Shown here piece after piece: positions 14,623-22,819 of a stretch of DNA of 39,759 nucleotides; position 1 is the first letter of the stretch; every line of letters begins with the position of its first letter. The notes below the pieces were generated by a model. The model saw only the letters and a program-made list of their open reading frames with translations. It made no database searches and was not told where the DNA came from. The stretch spans positions 1 through 39,759 of the forward strand of contig CAIKFI010000003.1 in NCBI GenBank assembly GCA_903826635.1, read 5' to 3'. The position numbers were made by a program, and so were the translations under genes. This stretch comes from an uncultured Spartobacteria bacterium. Its GTDB lineage: Bacteria > Verrucomicrobiota > Verrucomicrobiia > Chthoniobacterales > UBA6821.

Positions 14623-15794
14623 GTCATTTGAACAGACATCTTGCAATCATTGCCGGAGAGTCAAGCGGCGATACCCATGGAGCCGCGCTGATGCGTTCCC
14701 TTAGGGATTTGGATCCTAAAATCTGTTTTATCGGGAAAGGCGGCCCAAAAATGGAAAAGGAAGCCCTCGCCACGGGGGGCCGTCTCGACAACTGGATTGC
14801 CGAAGCCGGAGTTCTCGGCCTATGGGATGTTCTCCGACATTACGGATATTTTCGGAGCAAGTTTCACTTACTTTTGGCTGAACTCACGGCGACCCGACCG
14901 GAGGCCGTGATCCTGGTCGACTATCCCGGTTTTAACCTGCGACTTGCCAAGGCTCTCCGCAAGAGGGGTCTTAAAACAAAGATCATCTACTACATCAGCC
15001 CCCAGGTCTGGGCTTGGAACAGAAGGCGTATTCCTGAAATGGCCCGCACCCTTGATTTGATGATCTGCATCTTCCCGTTTGAAAAAAGGCTCTACGAGTC
15101 GTCGGGACTCCGGACCGTCTTCGTCGGTCACCCAATGGCCAAGGAGCTGCAAACAGTCCCTAGGTCCGAACGTGACGAAGCCCTTCTCGGTCTTTTTCCG
15201 GGAAGCCGTGAACGTGAAGTGAGAAAGATATTCCCTTTGATGATGGATGCCGCTCGACTCATCCATCGATCAAGACCCGAAATCCGGTTTGAAGCGGCAG
15301 CCGCCTCGCCAACACATGCCGCACTCATGGAGGAAATGGCAAAGGATGAGAGTTTCACCGTCACGATAACCACAGGCACCTCGCGTAAGCTTATGAGAAG
15401 GGCGTCAGCTGCGCTTGTTTGCTCCGGCACGGCAACCCTTGAAGCAGCCTGTCTGGGACTTCCCCATGCACTTGTGTATAAGGTAGCGACATTGACCTAC
15501 GAAGTCGGCATCAGAGTCATTCAAATCCCTTACCTTGGAATCGTGAACATCCTTGCCAACCGCCCAGTGGTCCGTGAGTTCATTCAGCACAATGCCACCC
15601 CAGCGGCCTTGGCCGATGAATCCCTTCGACTCCTGAATAATACCGAGGCACGCGACCGATTGGTTGCGGATCTGGCGCAAACCGTTGAATTATTGCGAAC
15701 CCCTGAAGGCGACCCCGCCCATTCACCTTCCAATCGCACCGCCAGTGCGGTGATGGAATGTCTCGAAACATCCCCACTGTCCCCGCTTGAATGA
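14619..15794 (+). CDS. lpxB: Lipid-A-disaccharide synthase
   Basis: A 391-residue GT19 glycosyltransferase. Landmarks: IIAGESSGDTHGAALM at the N-terminus, DYPGFNLRLAKALRKRG, YYISPQVWAWNRRRI, VGHPMAKEL, LFPGSREREV and the nucleotide-sugar site CSGTATLEAACLGLPHALVYKV. It joins lipid X with UDP-2,3-diacylglucosamine to the lipid A disaccharide at the inner membrane. It follows the Gfo/Idh gene with an ATGA overlap and is nearly contiguous with the HIT gene. Confidence 0.95.
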   Translation: MSHLNRHLAIIAGESSGDTHGAALMRSLRDLDPKICFIGKGGPKMEKEALATGGRLDNWIAEAGVLGLWDVLRHYGYFRSKFHLLLAELTATRPEAVILVDYPGFNLRLAKALRKRGLKTKIIYYISPQVWAWNRRRIPEMARTLDLMICIFPFEKRLYESSGLRTVFVGHPMAKELQTVPRSERDEALLGLFPGSREREVRKIFPLMMDAARLIHRSRPEIRFEAAAASPTHAALMEEMAKDESFTVTITTGTSRKLMRRASAALVCSGTATLEAACLGLPHALVYKVATLTYEVGIRVIQIPYLGIVNILANRPVVREFIQHNATPAALADESLRLLNNTEARDRLVADLAQTVELLRTPEGDPAHSPSNRTASAVMECLETSPLSPLE

Positions 15795-15798
15795 TTCC

Positions 15799-16311
15799 AT
15801 GGAGAACTTGAAAGAACACCTTGAGATGCTATGGGCACCTTGGAGAGTGGAGTATTTTCAGCGGGAACGCACTACCCATGAAGACTTCCTTGCTGAAGCC
15901 GCCGCCTCCAGTGATGACGCAGCCCACCTTGTGGTGACACGGCGTAAACATGCCTTCCTGATCCTTAACAAATACCCCTATGCTTCCGGACATGTGATGA
16001 TCGTCCCTTACCACCGCACGGCAACAATGGAGGATCTGAGCGATGAGGAGATCCTCGATCTTTGGCGTCTCTCAACCCACGCTCAACGCCTGCTGCGCGA
16101 AGTGATGAAGGCAGAGGGATTCAATGTTGGATTTAACCTTGGGAGCGCTGGCGGAGCAGGCTTTCAGGATCATCTTCACCTTCATGTGGTTCCCCGTTGG
16201 ACGGGAGACCAGAATTTCATGCCGATGATTGCGGGAACCAAAATCATTCCCGAGGGACTTTATCCTCTTTACGAAAGGCTTGTCGTCGCGGACAGGCATC
16301 TAAAGTCATGA
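15799..16311 (+). CDS. HIT-family nucleotide hydrolase/phosphorylase
   Basis: About 170 residues from the ATG at 15799; the ORF-track start is a TTG four codons upstream, and a later Met (EMLWAPWRVEYF) is also possible. LWAPWRVEYF is the signature opening of bacterial Ap4A-phosphorylase-like HIT proteins. The catalytic His triad is DHLHLHVVPRW. The NKYPYASGHVMIVPYHR segment supplies the substrate pocket. It likely acts on dinucleotide polyphosphates or nucleotide adducts. It sits 4 bp behind lpxB, so the same mRNA probably carries it. Confidence 0.85.
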   Translation: MENLKEHLEMLWAPWRVEYFQRERTTHEDFLAEAAASSDDAAHLVVTRRKHAFLILNKYPYASGHVMIVPYHRTATMEDLSDEEILDLWRLSTHAQRLLREVMKAEGFNVGFNLGSAGGAGFQDHLHLHVVPRWTGDQNFMPMIAGTKIIPEGLYPLYERLVVADRHLKS

Positions 16312-16369
16312 GAAAGAAGAAAGCTTCTGACTCTTTTGAGAAAATACAACCCATCAGGTTTTTCCTCCC

Positions 16370-17230
16370 ATGATCATAGCTTTTGGAGCACTTGGCGCAG
16401 CACTCCTTTACGCTCTGGGCTACCTTGAGTTAAAGGGATCGATCCATCACGGAGCCACCAGCAAACGGGTCAATATCTTTTCCAATTATGCGATGGCGGC
16501 CTGGTCCTTACCGCTTGTCCTACTTCCATTTTTCTTCCCGAAGCAATTCCATTTTCATCCAAATTGGCAGGCCGCGCTTGCGGCAGCCATGGCAGGGATT
16601 TCCCTTTTTATCGGCCGGATCTGCACTGTCAAGGCTCTTGCCAAGGCCGATCTTTCCATCAGTGCCCCATTGCTTGGAGCTAAGACGGTGCTCGTGGCTC
16701 TTTTTTCCATCCTCCTGCTTCATACTCCCATTGGGTGGAAACTCATGGGAGCGGCTGCGCTGACCGTGGCTGCACTGACACTCCTCCAGGCCGGTCCCGA
16801 TCAGAACAGACACCATCGCCGCTCTGCAGTCGGATGGGCCCTGGGGGCCAGCATTTTATTTGCTTTTGTCGATGTCCTGACTCAGGGATACGCAAGAACT
16901 TGCGGAATAGCGTTCTTTCAACCCGTTATGTTTGTGATTCTTGCGTTAATGACACCGCTCCTTGGTTCAACTCCACCAGCCCCCCTTATCGCAAAGAAGC
17001 GCCTCCTTATCGGGGGTGCTGTCATCGGATTCCAGGCCCCGCTTGTGATCCTGCTGATCGGACTATTTGGCGAGGCAACTTTGATCAATATTCTCTACTC
17101 CACACGAACGATCTGGTCTGTCGGAGTAGACGCCTGGAAGGGCGAGGGGAATGCCCGTGAATTCTGGCTGGCGCGACTGGCTGGCGCGTTACTGTTGATG
17201 GGGGCCATTGTGCTTGCCTTGGTCAAATAA
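16370..17230 (+). CDS. EamA/DMT-superfamily transporter
   Basis: A 286-residue membrane protein with about ten hydrophobic helices in two half-repeats, as in drug/metabolite transporters of the EamA type. The LSISAPLLGAKTVLVALFSILLL region of helices 3-4 is typical of the first repeat. The polar loop QNRHHRRSAVGW separates the halves. The substrate cannot be assigned. The gene follows the lipid A and HIT genes by 58 bp on the same strand, so lipid or amino-sugar movement is conceivable, but that is guesswork. Confidence 0.78.
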   Translation: MIIAFGALGAALLYALGYLELKGSIHHGATSKRVNIFSNYAMAAWSLPLVLLPFFFPKQFHFHPNWQAALAAAMAGISLFIGRICTVKALAKADLSISAPLLGAKTVLVALFSILLLHTPIGWKLMGAAALTVAALTLLQAGPDQNRHHRRSAVGWALGASILFAFVDVLTQGYARTCGIAFFQPVMFVILALMTPLLGSTPPAPLIAKKRLLIGGAVIGFQAPLVILLIGLFGEATLINILYSTRTIWSVGVDAWKGEGNAREFWLARLAGALLLMGAIVLALVK

Positions 17231-17267
17231 AAGAGGCTTAGCTCATCCGGTGAAACAAGGTCTAGCA

Positions 17268-18047
17268 ATGTCCCTAGAACACTCCCTAGTCGCCAACTTT
17301 GAGCCGCACCAGTTGATCCTTGTCTGCGTCATCAGCCCGATCCTGTTTGCCGTCTTCGGGCTTTTTCTTCTGCGTAAGGTGATCTCACCCGATACCCTCA
17401 AGCAATATCACGACATTGCCGGTCCCTTCTTCAATACGATCGGAGCCCTCTACGGCATCTTTCTTGCTCTGATCGTAGCGAGCACGTGGCAGTTCTTCTC
17501 CACCACCGCAGGCAATGTCATCGAGGAGGCACGTTGCCTCCAGAGTCTCTACCTTGATTCCGAGGCATTCCCTAATGCTTTCCGTGACGAGGCACGTCAG
17601 ATCATGCGCGATTACCGCGACTCCCTCGTTAACCGCGAATGGAAGAGCGTCAAGATGGGCGAGGCCGACCCTCAAACCACCGCATTGCTTCAGAAACTCA
17701 CGGAAGATTATGCCCACTTCAAGGTCGGTGATGCCTCGGAAGCAGCCTACTTCAACGAGTCGTTAAAGAACATCAACATGCTCCAGTCTTTGCGTGCCTC
17801 CCGCATTGAGGATTCGGGTAGCGGGCTCATTCCTTTCCTCTGGGGGGTTATCATCGCGGGAGGGGTGGCAACCATCAGCTTTTCCTACCTCTTCGGGGCT
17901 CGGAAGCTTCATGCACACGCCGTCATGACCGCCCTGCTGACTGGCGTAGTCTGCCTCGCCCTCTACACCATCGTGAATCTTGATTTTCCATTCACCGGAC
18001 TCGTTGCGATAGGACCTCAGGCCTTCGAGCGCCTTATGCTAAAGTGA
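17268..18047 (+). CDS. DUF4239 (bestrophin-like domain) membrane protein
   Basis: A 259-residue protein starting at the ATG at 17268, which has AAGG 8 nt upstream; the ORF-track start at 17208 lies in the previous gene. Two membrane helices near the N-terminus (LILVCVISPILFAVFGLFLL and IGALYGIFLALIVAS), a long soluble helical middle (EEARCLQSLYLDSEAFP to LLQKLTEDYAHF), and two C-terminal helices fit DUF4239, distantly bestrophin-like. Function unknown. The C-terminal motif IVNLDFPFTG is repeated in the remnant immediately downstream. Confidence 0.75.
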   Translation: MSLEHSLVANFEPHQLILVCVISPILFAVFGLFLLRKVISPDTLKQYHDIAGPFFNTIGALYGIFLALIVASTWQFFSTTAGNVIEEARCLQSLYLDSEAFPNAFRDEARQIMRDYRDSLVNREWKSVKMGEADPQTTALLQKLTEDYAHFKVGDASEAAYFNESLKNINMLQSLRASRIEDSGSGLIPFLWGVIIAGGVATISFSYLFGARKLHAHAVMTALLTGVVCLALYTIVNLDFPFTGLVAIGPQAFERLMLK

Positions 18048-18087
18048 TTCCCTACGTGCCTGTGGAAACTTCACTGAGCACCGAACA

Positions 18088-18228
18088 ATGGATTGCTTTT
18101 CGATCATGATCCTTCTCCTGACAATGGTCATCGCCCTTGCGTTCTACAACATTGTCACCATCGACTTCCCATTCACCGGCCCAGCAGCCACCAGCCCGGA
18201 TGCGCTGATAAAAGTGAATCTACAATAA
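18088..18228 (+). pseudogene. C-terminal remnant of a second DUF4239 copy
   Basis: A 46-codon open stretch (MDCFSIMILLLTMVIALAFY, then NIVTIDFPFTG) that aligns with the end of the gene just upstream (ALYTIVNLDFPFTG). Only the last membrane helix and the tail are kept, and the rest of the domain is gone. It is too short for the ORF track. It could still be translated as a one-helix peptide. The best reading is a decayed tandem duplicate. Confidence 0.6.
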
Positions 18229-18350
18229 CGGAAAAAAAGGTTAACTTATCTCTAGTTGGCTAATAGGGATAGTTTTGTGGGAGCAATCTAATAGCCGCAC
18301 TTCAACGCTACTATCAGCCGAAAGGCTTAAACCGGAATAATTTAGCCCAG

Positions 18351-18914
18351 TTAAGCTTTCTCGACCTGCCAGTATTCCAATTCCACAGGAGTGTCCCGTC
18401 CGAAGATGCTGACAGAGACTCGCAACTTTCCGCGAATAGGATCCACCTCTTCAACAATTCCCTGCTGGTTTTGGAACGGTCCATCCGCAACCTTGACCTT
18501 GTCACCGACCTCATAGCTGATCTTGGACGTCACGGTATCCTCACGTTCCTTGAGTTGCGCAAGCATGCCATCGACCTCTTTTTTACGCATGGGGATCGGC
18601 TTGTCTTTGGTTCCCGCAAACCCAATGACACCTGTCGTATCCTTGATAAAATACCAGGTCTTCTCGATCAGTTCATTCTTGTCGTCAAGAAGGTGCATAT
18701 TGACGATGATGTATCCAGGGAAAAATTTACGGGTTGTTTCAGTCTTCTTTCCACGCTTGATCTCCTGAACCCTTTCCGTGGGAATCAGCACTTCGAAAAT
18801 TTGGTCCCCAAGTTCCTCGGTCTTAATGCGCTTGACGATATTATCGTGGATTTTCTGTTCCTGTCCCGCGAGGACATGAACGACAAACCATTGTTCTTTT
18901 GGGGTGAGAGGCAT
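18351..18914 (-). CDS. nusG: Transcription termination/antitermination factor NusG
   Basis: A 187-residue NusG. The NGN domain covers WFVVHVLAGQEQKIHDNIVKRI through FFPGYIIVNM and VIGFAGTKDKPIPM, and the C-terminal KOW domain covers YEVGDKVKVADGPFQNQQGIVEEVDP. It binds RNA polymerase and links it to Rho and the ribosome. It follows secE by 31 bp. The usual next genes, rplK and rplA, are absent; instead the DUF4239 genes converge on it. Confidence 0.97.
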   Translation of the reverse strand: MPLTPKEQWFVVHVLAGQEQKIHDNIVKRIKTEELGDQIFEVLIPTERVQEIKRGKKTETTRKFFPGYIIVNMHLLDDKNELIEKTWYFIKDTTGVIGFAGTKDKPIPMRKKEVDGMLAQLKEREDTVTSKISYEVGDKVKVADGPFQNQQGIVEEVDPIRGKLRVSVSIFGRDTPVELEYWQVEKA

Positions 18915-18945
18915 GATGAAAGATTACTGAGGTATGAGTGAAAAA

Positions 18946-19161
18946 CTAGGGACGGGTCAGAAATCCCACCACGTTGATGGTGATGAAATCAAAGAATGAA
19001 ATGTAACCCCCTACCAGAAGCATGGCAATGATTACGACAATGGTGGAATCCCAAAGTTCCTTGTAACGCTTGAACCCCCGCTCGCTGCCATCCCAAGGCC
19101 ACTGCACCTTCGCAAGTTCTGCACGCACCTCACGGATGTAGGTTGTGATCTTATTGGACAT
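18946..19161 (-). CDS. secE: Preprotein translocase subunit SecE
   Basis: A 71-residue SecE of the short single-helix type: a cytoplasmic amphipathic helix (ITTYIREVRAELAKVQWP) and one membrane helix (STIVVIIAMLLVGGYISFFD). It stabilises SecY in the translocon. Position between tRNA-Trp and nusG is the canonical context. Confidence 0.93.
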   Translation of the reverse strand: MSNKITTYIREVRAELAKVQWPWDGSERGFKRYKELWDSTIVVIIAMLLVGGYISFFDFITINVVGFLTRP

Positions 19162-19187
19162 AATACGAAAATGCGAAGTATGCAGAG

Positions 19188-19260
19188 CAGGCCAGGAGGG
19201 ACTCGAACCCCCAACAAACGGTTTTGGAGACCGCTACTCTACCAATTGAGCTACTGGCCT
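19188..19260 (-). tRNA. tRNA-Trp (anticodon CCA)
   Basis: On the minus strand acceptor AGGCCAG pairs with CTGGCCT, the D arm is GCTCAATTGGTAGAGT, the anticodon loop CTCCAAA gives CCA, and the T loop is GGTTCGAGTCC. Discriminator base G; the 3' CCA is not encoded. It lies between tuf and secE as in many bacteria. Confidence 0.96.
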
Positions 19261-19273
19261 AGGCTTGGATGTG

Positions 19274-20458
19274 TTAGTCGAGGATCTCGGAGACACGACC
19301 AGCACCAACGGTGCGCCCGCCTTCGCGGATAGCGAAGCGGATGGTCTTTTCCATGGCGATCGGGCTACCAAGCTCGACCTCAATGGAAACGTTGTCACCT
19401 GGCATCACCATTTCGACTCCCTCTGGGAGTTTCACAGAACCGGTGACGTCCGTCGTGCGGAAATAGAACTGAGGCCTATAGTTCGTGAAGAACGGGGTAT
19501 GACGGCCGCCTTCCTCCTTGCTGAGAACATAGATCTCGGCCTTGAACTTCTTGTGCGGCTTGATCGAACCGACCTTAGCAATGACCTGACCGCGCTCAAT
19601 GTCCTCTTTCTTCACACCACGAAGAAGAATGCCGACGTTGTCGCCGGCCTCTGCGGTGTCAAGGAGCTTGCGGAACATTTCGATGTCGGTGACCGTGGTC
19701 TTCTGGGTGTCACGGAGACCAACGATCTCGACTTCCTCACCCTTCTTAAGGATACCACGCTCGACACGGCCTGTAGCCACGGTGCCGCGACCTTCGATGT
19801 TGAACACATCCTCAACAGGGAGGAGGAACGGCAGATCCTTCGGACGCTCGGGCATCGGGATGTAGTTGTCGACGGCTTCGATGAGGGCGAGAATCTGCTT
19901 CTCCTGCTCGGCATCACCTTCGAGTGCCTTCTTGGCGCTTCCCTTGACGATGGGAATCTCATCTCCGGGGAAGTCGTAACTGGTGAGAAGATCACGGACC
20001 TCCATCTCGACGAGGTCGAGGAGTTCAGGATCGTCAACGAGGTCCACCTTGTTCATGAAGACAACGATGGAAGGGACTCCGACCTGACGGGCAAGCAGGA
20101 TATGCTCGCGGGTCTGGGGCATCGGGCCGTCTGCAGCGCTCACAACAAGGATCGCTCCGTCCATCTGGGCGGCTCCGGTGATCATGTTCTTCACATAATC
20201 AGCGTGTCCCGGACAGTCGACGTGTGCGTAGTGACGCTTGTCGCTCTCGTATTCGACGTGAGCGGTGGAAATGGTGATGCCTCGGGCCTTCTCCTCGGGG
20301 GCTGCATCGATCTGATCGTATGCACGTGCCTGTGCTTTTCCCGATTTTGCCAGCACGGTGGTGATGGCGGCGGTGAGGGTTGTCTTGCCGTGATCCACGT
20401 GTCCGATCGTTCCGATGTTCACGTGGTCTTTTTCGCGTTTGAATGCTTCTTTAGCCAT
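19274..20458 (-). CDS. tuf: Elongation factor Tu
   Basis: A 394-residue EF-Tu. The G motifs are [30 protein letters not shown] and the switch I segment [18 protein letters not shown]; domains 2 and 3 follow to [15 protein letters not shown]. It brings aminoacyl-tRNA to the ribosome. It lies between tRNA-Thr and tRNA-Trp. Strong codon bias produces a 410-residue open frame on the opposite strand, which is not a gene. Confidence 0.99.
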   Translation of the reverse strand: MAKEAFKREKDHVNIGTIGHVDHGKTTLTAAITTVLAKSGKAQARAYDQIDAAPEEKARGITISTAHVEYESDKRHYAHVDCPGHADYVKNMITGAAQMDGAILVVSAADGPMPQTREHILLARQVGVPSIVVFMNKVDLVDDPELLDLVEMEVRDLLTSYDFPGDEIPIVKGSAKKALEGDAEQEKQILALIEAVDNYIPMPERPKDLPFLLPVEDVFNIEGRGTVATGRVERGILKKGEEVEIVGLRDTQKTTVTDIEMFRKLLDTAEAGDNVGILLRGVKKEDIERGQVIAKVGSIKPHKKFKAEIYVLSKEEGGRHTPFFTNYRPQFYFRTTDVTGSVKLPEGVEMVMPGDNVSIEVELGSPIAMEKTIRFAIREGGRTVGAGRVSEILD

Positions 20459-20507
20459 ATGGTTGGGTTGTGCTGGTTGTTTTTGTTTTTTTGGTGATTC
20501 GTTCTTC

Positions 20508-20583
<76 letters not shown>

Positions 20584-20587
20584 CTGC

Positions 20588-20603
20588 CCGGTCCGAGGAC
20601 CGG
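20588..20603 (-). repeat. Perfect palindromic hairpin abutting the tRNA-Thr 5' end
   Basis: CCGGTC and GACCGG flank a 4-nt loop and end 4 nt before the mature tRNA. It would form a stable hairpin in the precursor RNA. It may guide processing or affect readthrough from upstream; function unknown. A second, shorter palindrome (ACTTCTT/AAGAAGT, 20656-20670) lies further upstream. Confidence 0.5.
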
Positions 20604-20831
20604 CCAAGTTATGAAAAGAACAGAGGCCTTCGGGGTTGCTTCAGGCCGTTCCGCAACTTCTTTAAGAAGTCACCGACCACAGCACGAGCCAGATCATCCG
20701 GCGGCGGCGCAACGATGCTTTCCGAGAAAAAGCGGATTGAAAGAATGCTGCCTGAAACTTCTTCTGTCAAAAGCAATTTACGGGCAATTTTTGGGTGTCA
20801 TGCGAACGCCACCTGTTGCATGATCGGTTTC

Positions 20832-21497
20832 ATGAACAAAGAGGAGCGCCCGGACCTACTCGACGTGGCCGCCTTCAGGAGGGATTACCTGCACGCAGCA
20901 CTCCGCAGGATCGATCTCCCGCAGGATCCTTTTACCCAATTCCACACATGGCTGGAGGAGGCTGAAAAGTGTCCCGCCATCCTTGAATCCACGGCCATGG
21001 CACTCTCCACAGCCTCTTCTGGCGGCAGCGTCTCCTCGAGGATGGTCCTGCTCAAGGGGTATGATGAGAGAGGTTTCCGCTTTTTCACGAATTCCGGAAG
21101 CAGAAAAGCTTCGCAACTTGCGGAGAATCATTCCGCATCGTTACTTTTTTACTGGGAGGTTTTGGAGCGGCAGATCCAGATCAATGGAAAAGTTTCTCAG
21201 GTCACCCGTGCCGAAACCGAGGCCTACTTTGCCAGTCGCCCCCGGGGCAGTCGCATCGGTGCCTGGGCCTCGCGCCAGAGCGAGATCGTTCCCGACCGGG
21301 CAATACTTGAGCGTCAGGCCGAGGAATTCGAACGACGGTTCGAGGGTGGGGAAGTTCCTGCACCCGAGTTTTGGAGTGGGTATCTGCTGGTTCCCTCAAC
21401 GATCGAATTCTGGCAGGGACGCCCCAATCGTCTTCATGACCGTTTTCTCTATTCACGCACGGGTGATGGTTGGTCCATCGACCGCTTGAGTCCCTGA
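20832..21497 (+). CDS. pdxH: Pyridoxamine/pyridoxine 5'-phosphate oxidase
   Basis: About 221 residues from the ATG at 20832; an alternative ATG lies four codons upstream, and the ORF-track start at 20715 adds 39 residues without family similarity. PdxH motifs: [19 protein letters not shown] at the start, [52 protein letters not shown] and [15 protein letters not shown] with IDRLSP at the end. It is an FMN enzyme making pyridoxal phosphate. Expressed alone or with the YihY gene 39 bp downstream. Confidence 0.93.
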   Translation: MNKEERPDLLDVAAFRRDYLHAALRRIDLPQDPFTQFHTWLEEAEKCPAILESTAMALSTASSGGSVSSRMVLLKGYDERGFRFFTNSGSRKASQLAENHSASLLFYWEVLERQIQINGKVSQVTRAETEAYFASRPRGSRIGAWASRQSEIVPDRAILERQAEEFERRFEGGEVPAPEFWSGYLLVPSTIEFWQGRPNRLHDRFLYSRTGDGWSIDRLSP

Positions 21498-21536
21498 CCT
21501 TGCGATCCATCAAGTCACAATGTTCCAGGATGCAAA

Positions 21537-22514
21537 TTGCACTCCTTACCTAAAAAACTCTCCAATCATTTTCCCCAGTTGAATCTCCATTTCCTGAAAC
21601 AGCGTCTCTTCTATTACTGGAGACTCTTGCGCGAAACCGCTCTCATCTACCAGCGCATCGGGGGAGAGCAGTGCGCAGCAGCCTTTGCCTACTACGCGCT
21701 TTTTTCCTTGGTGCCGCTGGTAGCCCTGTTACTGACCCTGGGCTCGTATGTCTTCCCCTCGGACTCTGTCCTCATTACCATCCACCGGTTTGCCCCCATC
21801 GGGGAGCAGCAGCAGGAGCTCCTCTGGACCATGGTGCAAGGGCTGGAAAAAGCACGCGGAAGCGTGAGCATCCTCTCCATCCTGATCCTGATTTGGGCAT
21901 CCCTGCGGTTTTTTCATTCGCTCGTCCTTTCGATCAACCACGCATGGGGAACCCGTCGCTTACCATGGTGGGAAATGCCCGTCAAAAATTTCACGATGAT
22001 CCTGGCAATGAGCGGGGCTCTTCTTATCGGAACCGTGGTCCCGGCGATCCTTCAAGGTATCGCCAGGGCACTTCACTCCTTTGAATCAATGTTCAACCAA
22101 CATTTCCCATTCATGAACGTTGGACGATTGCTCACCCTGGTCGATCTGAGCCGCTACGTCGTCGGCACGCTGGTTCTCTTCTACTCCTTCTCCGTTCTTT
22201 ATATGCTGGCCCCTAGAAACCATGTCCGCTTTATGCAGATCTGGGGCCCGGCTCTGCTTGTTTCCTTACTCTTGCAGATAGGACAGGCGTTCTTCGTGAA
22301 TCTCGCCCCGAAATTGATCAACTACAGCGCTATCTACGGCACCATGGGCAGCATGATGTTTTTGCTTCTCTGGGTCTTTATTGCGGGGATTATCATCATC
22401 AGCGGGGGATGTCTTTGTGCTGCGTTGGCGCATCTGCGTGGTCACTCCTACATCAATCACTCTCGGATCGGATCACACCCGGAAGATGGTCTGCAAAGTC
22501 ATCCGCAGCCTTAG
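21537..22514 (+). CDS. YihY/BrkB family inner-membrane protein
   Basis: A 325-residue membrane protein with a TTG start (AGGA 8 nt upstream; the nearby ATG at 21530 is out of frame). About six hydrophobic helices follow. Family landmarks are GGEQCAAAFAYYALFSLVPLV near residue 42 and the late YSAIYGTMGSMMFLLLWVFIAGIIIISGG segment. YihY proteins were once called ribonuclease BN; a transport role is more likely, and the substrate is unknown. Confidence 0.85.
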   Translation: MHSLPKKLSNHFPQLNLHFLKQRLFYYWRLLRETALIYQRIGGEQCAAAFAYYALFSLVPLVALLLTLGSYVFPSDSVLITIHRFAPIGEQQQELLWTMVQGLEKARGSVSILSILILIWASLRFFHSLVLSINHAWGTRRLPWWEMPVKNFTMILAMSGALLIGTVVPAILQGIARALHSFESMFNQHFPFMNVGRLLTLVDLSRYVVGTLVLFYSFSVLYMLAPRNHVRFMQIWGPALLVSLLLQIGQAFFVNLAPKLINYSAIYGTMGSMMFLLLWVFIAGIIIISGGCLCAALAHLRGHSYINHSRIGSHPEDGLQSHPQP

Positions 22515-22585
22515 AAAAGCTAAGGAGAAAAAAGACGGAAGGCTAAAGCAGATCAAACATCGCCCCCTAGGCCGTCTCACGGCGC

Positions 22586-22765
22586 CTACTCCACCCAGTT
22601 GAAAAGATTAAAGTTGGCGGACATAAGCGCCGCCACGATGGCAAGAGCACCTAGCAGATGACCTGCCAGAATGACCGGCAACGCCACGACGATCCAACGT
22701 CCGATGGCACCCTCGATGACATTCTGCTTCTCGGAAGGCTCCGTGGGAAAAGGAAAACTGTTCAT
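22586..22765 (-). CDS. Small single-helix membrane protein, unrecognised
   Basis: A 59-residue ORF starting MNSFPFPTEPSEKQ, with one long hydrophobic helix (WIVVALPVILAGHLLGALAIVAAL) and the end NFNLFNWVE. It lies 55 bp after der on the same strand. No Shine-Dalgarno stands out, and the ORF-track form starting at TTG 22819 is also possible. No family recognised. Location suggests co-transcription with pgsA-der. Confidence 0.5.
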   Translation of the reverse strand: MNSFPFPTEPSEKQNVIEGAIGRWIVVALPVILAGHLLGALAIVAALMSANFNLFNWVE

Positions 22766-22819
22766 GTGGGTTCTGAAGTATCGGGAGCCTTCCTTGGAGT
22801 CAATGCCTCTCGATAACAA

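Noticed and set aside
19265-20497. 410-aa plus-strand ORF over tuf
   Set aside because: Complement of EF-Tu caused by codon bias; all EF-Tu G motifs are on the minus strand.
22509-22525. CCTTAG/CTAAGG hairpin at the end of the YihY gene, as a terminator
   Set aside because: The stem overlaps the stop codon and is followed by A residues rather than a U tract, so an intrinsic terminator is not supported.
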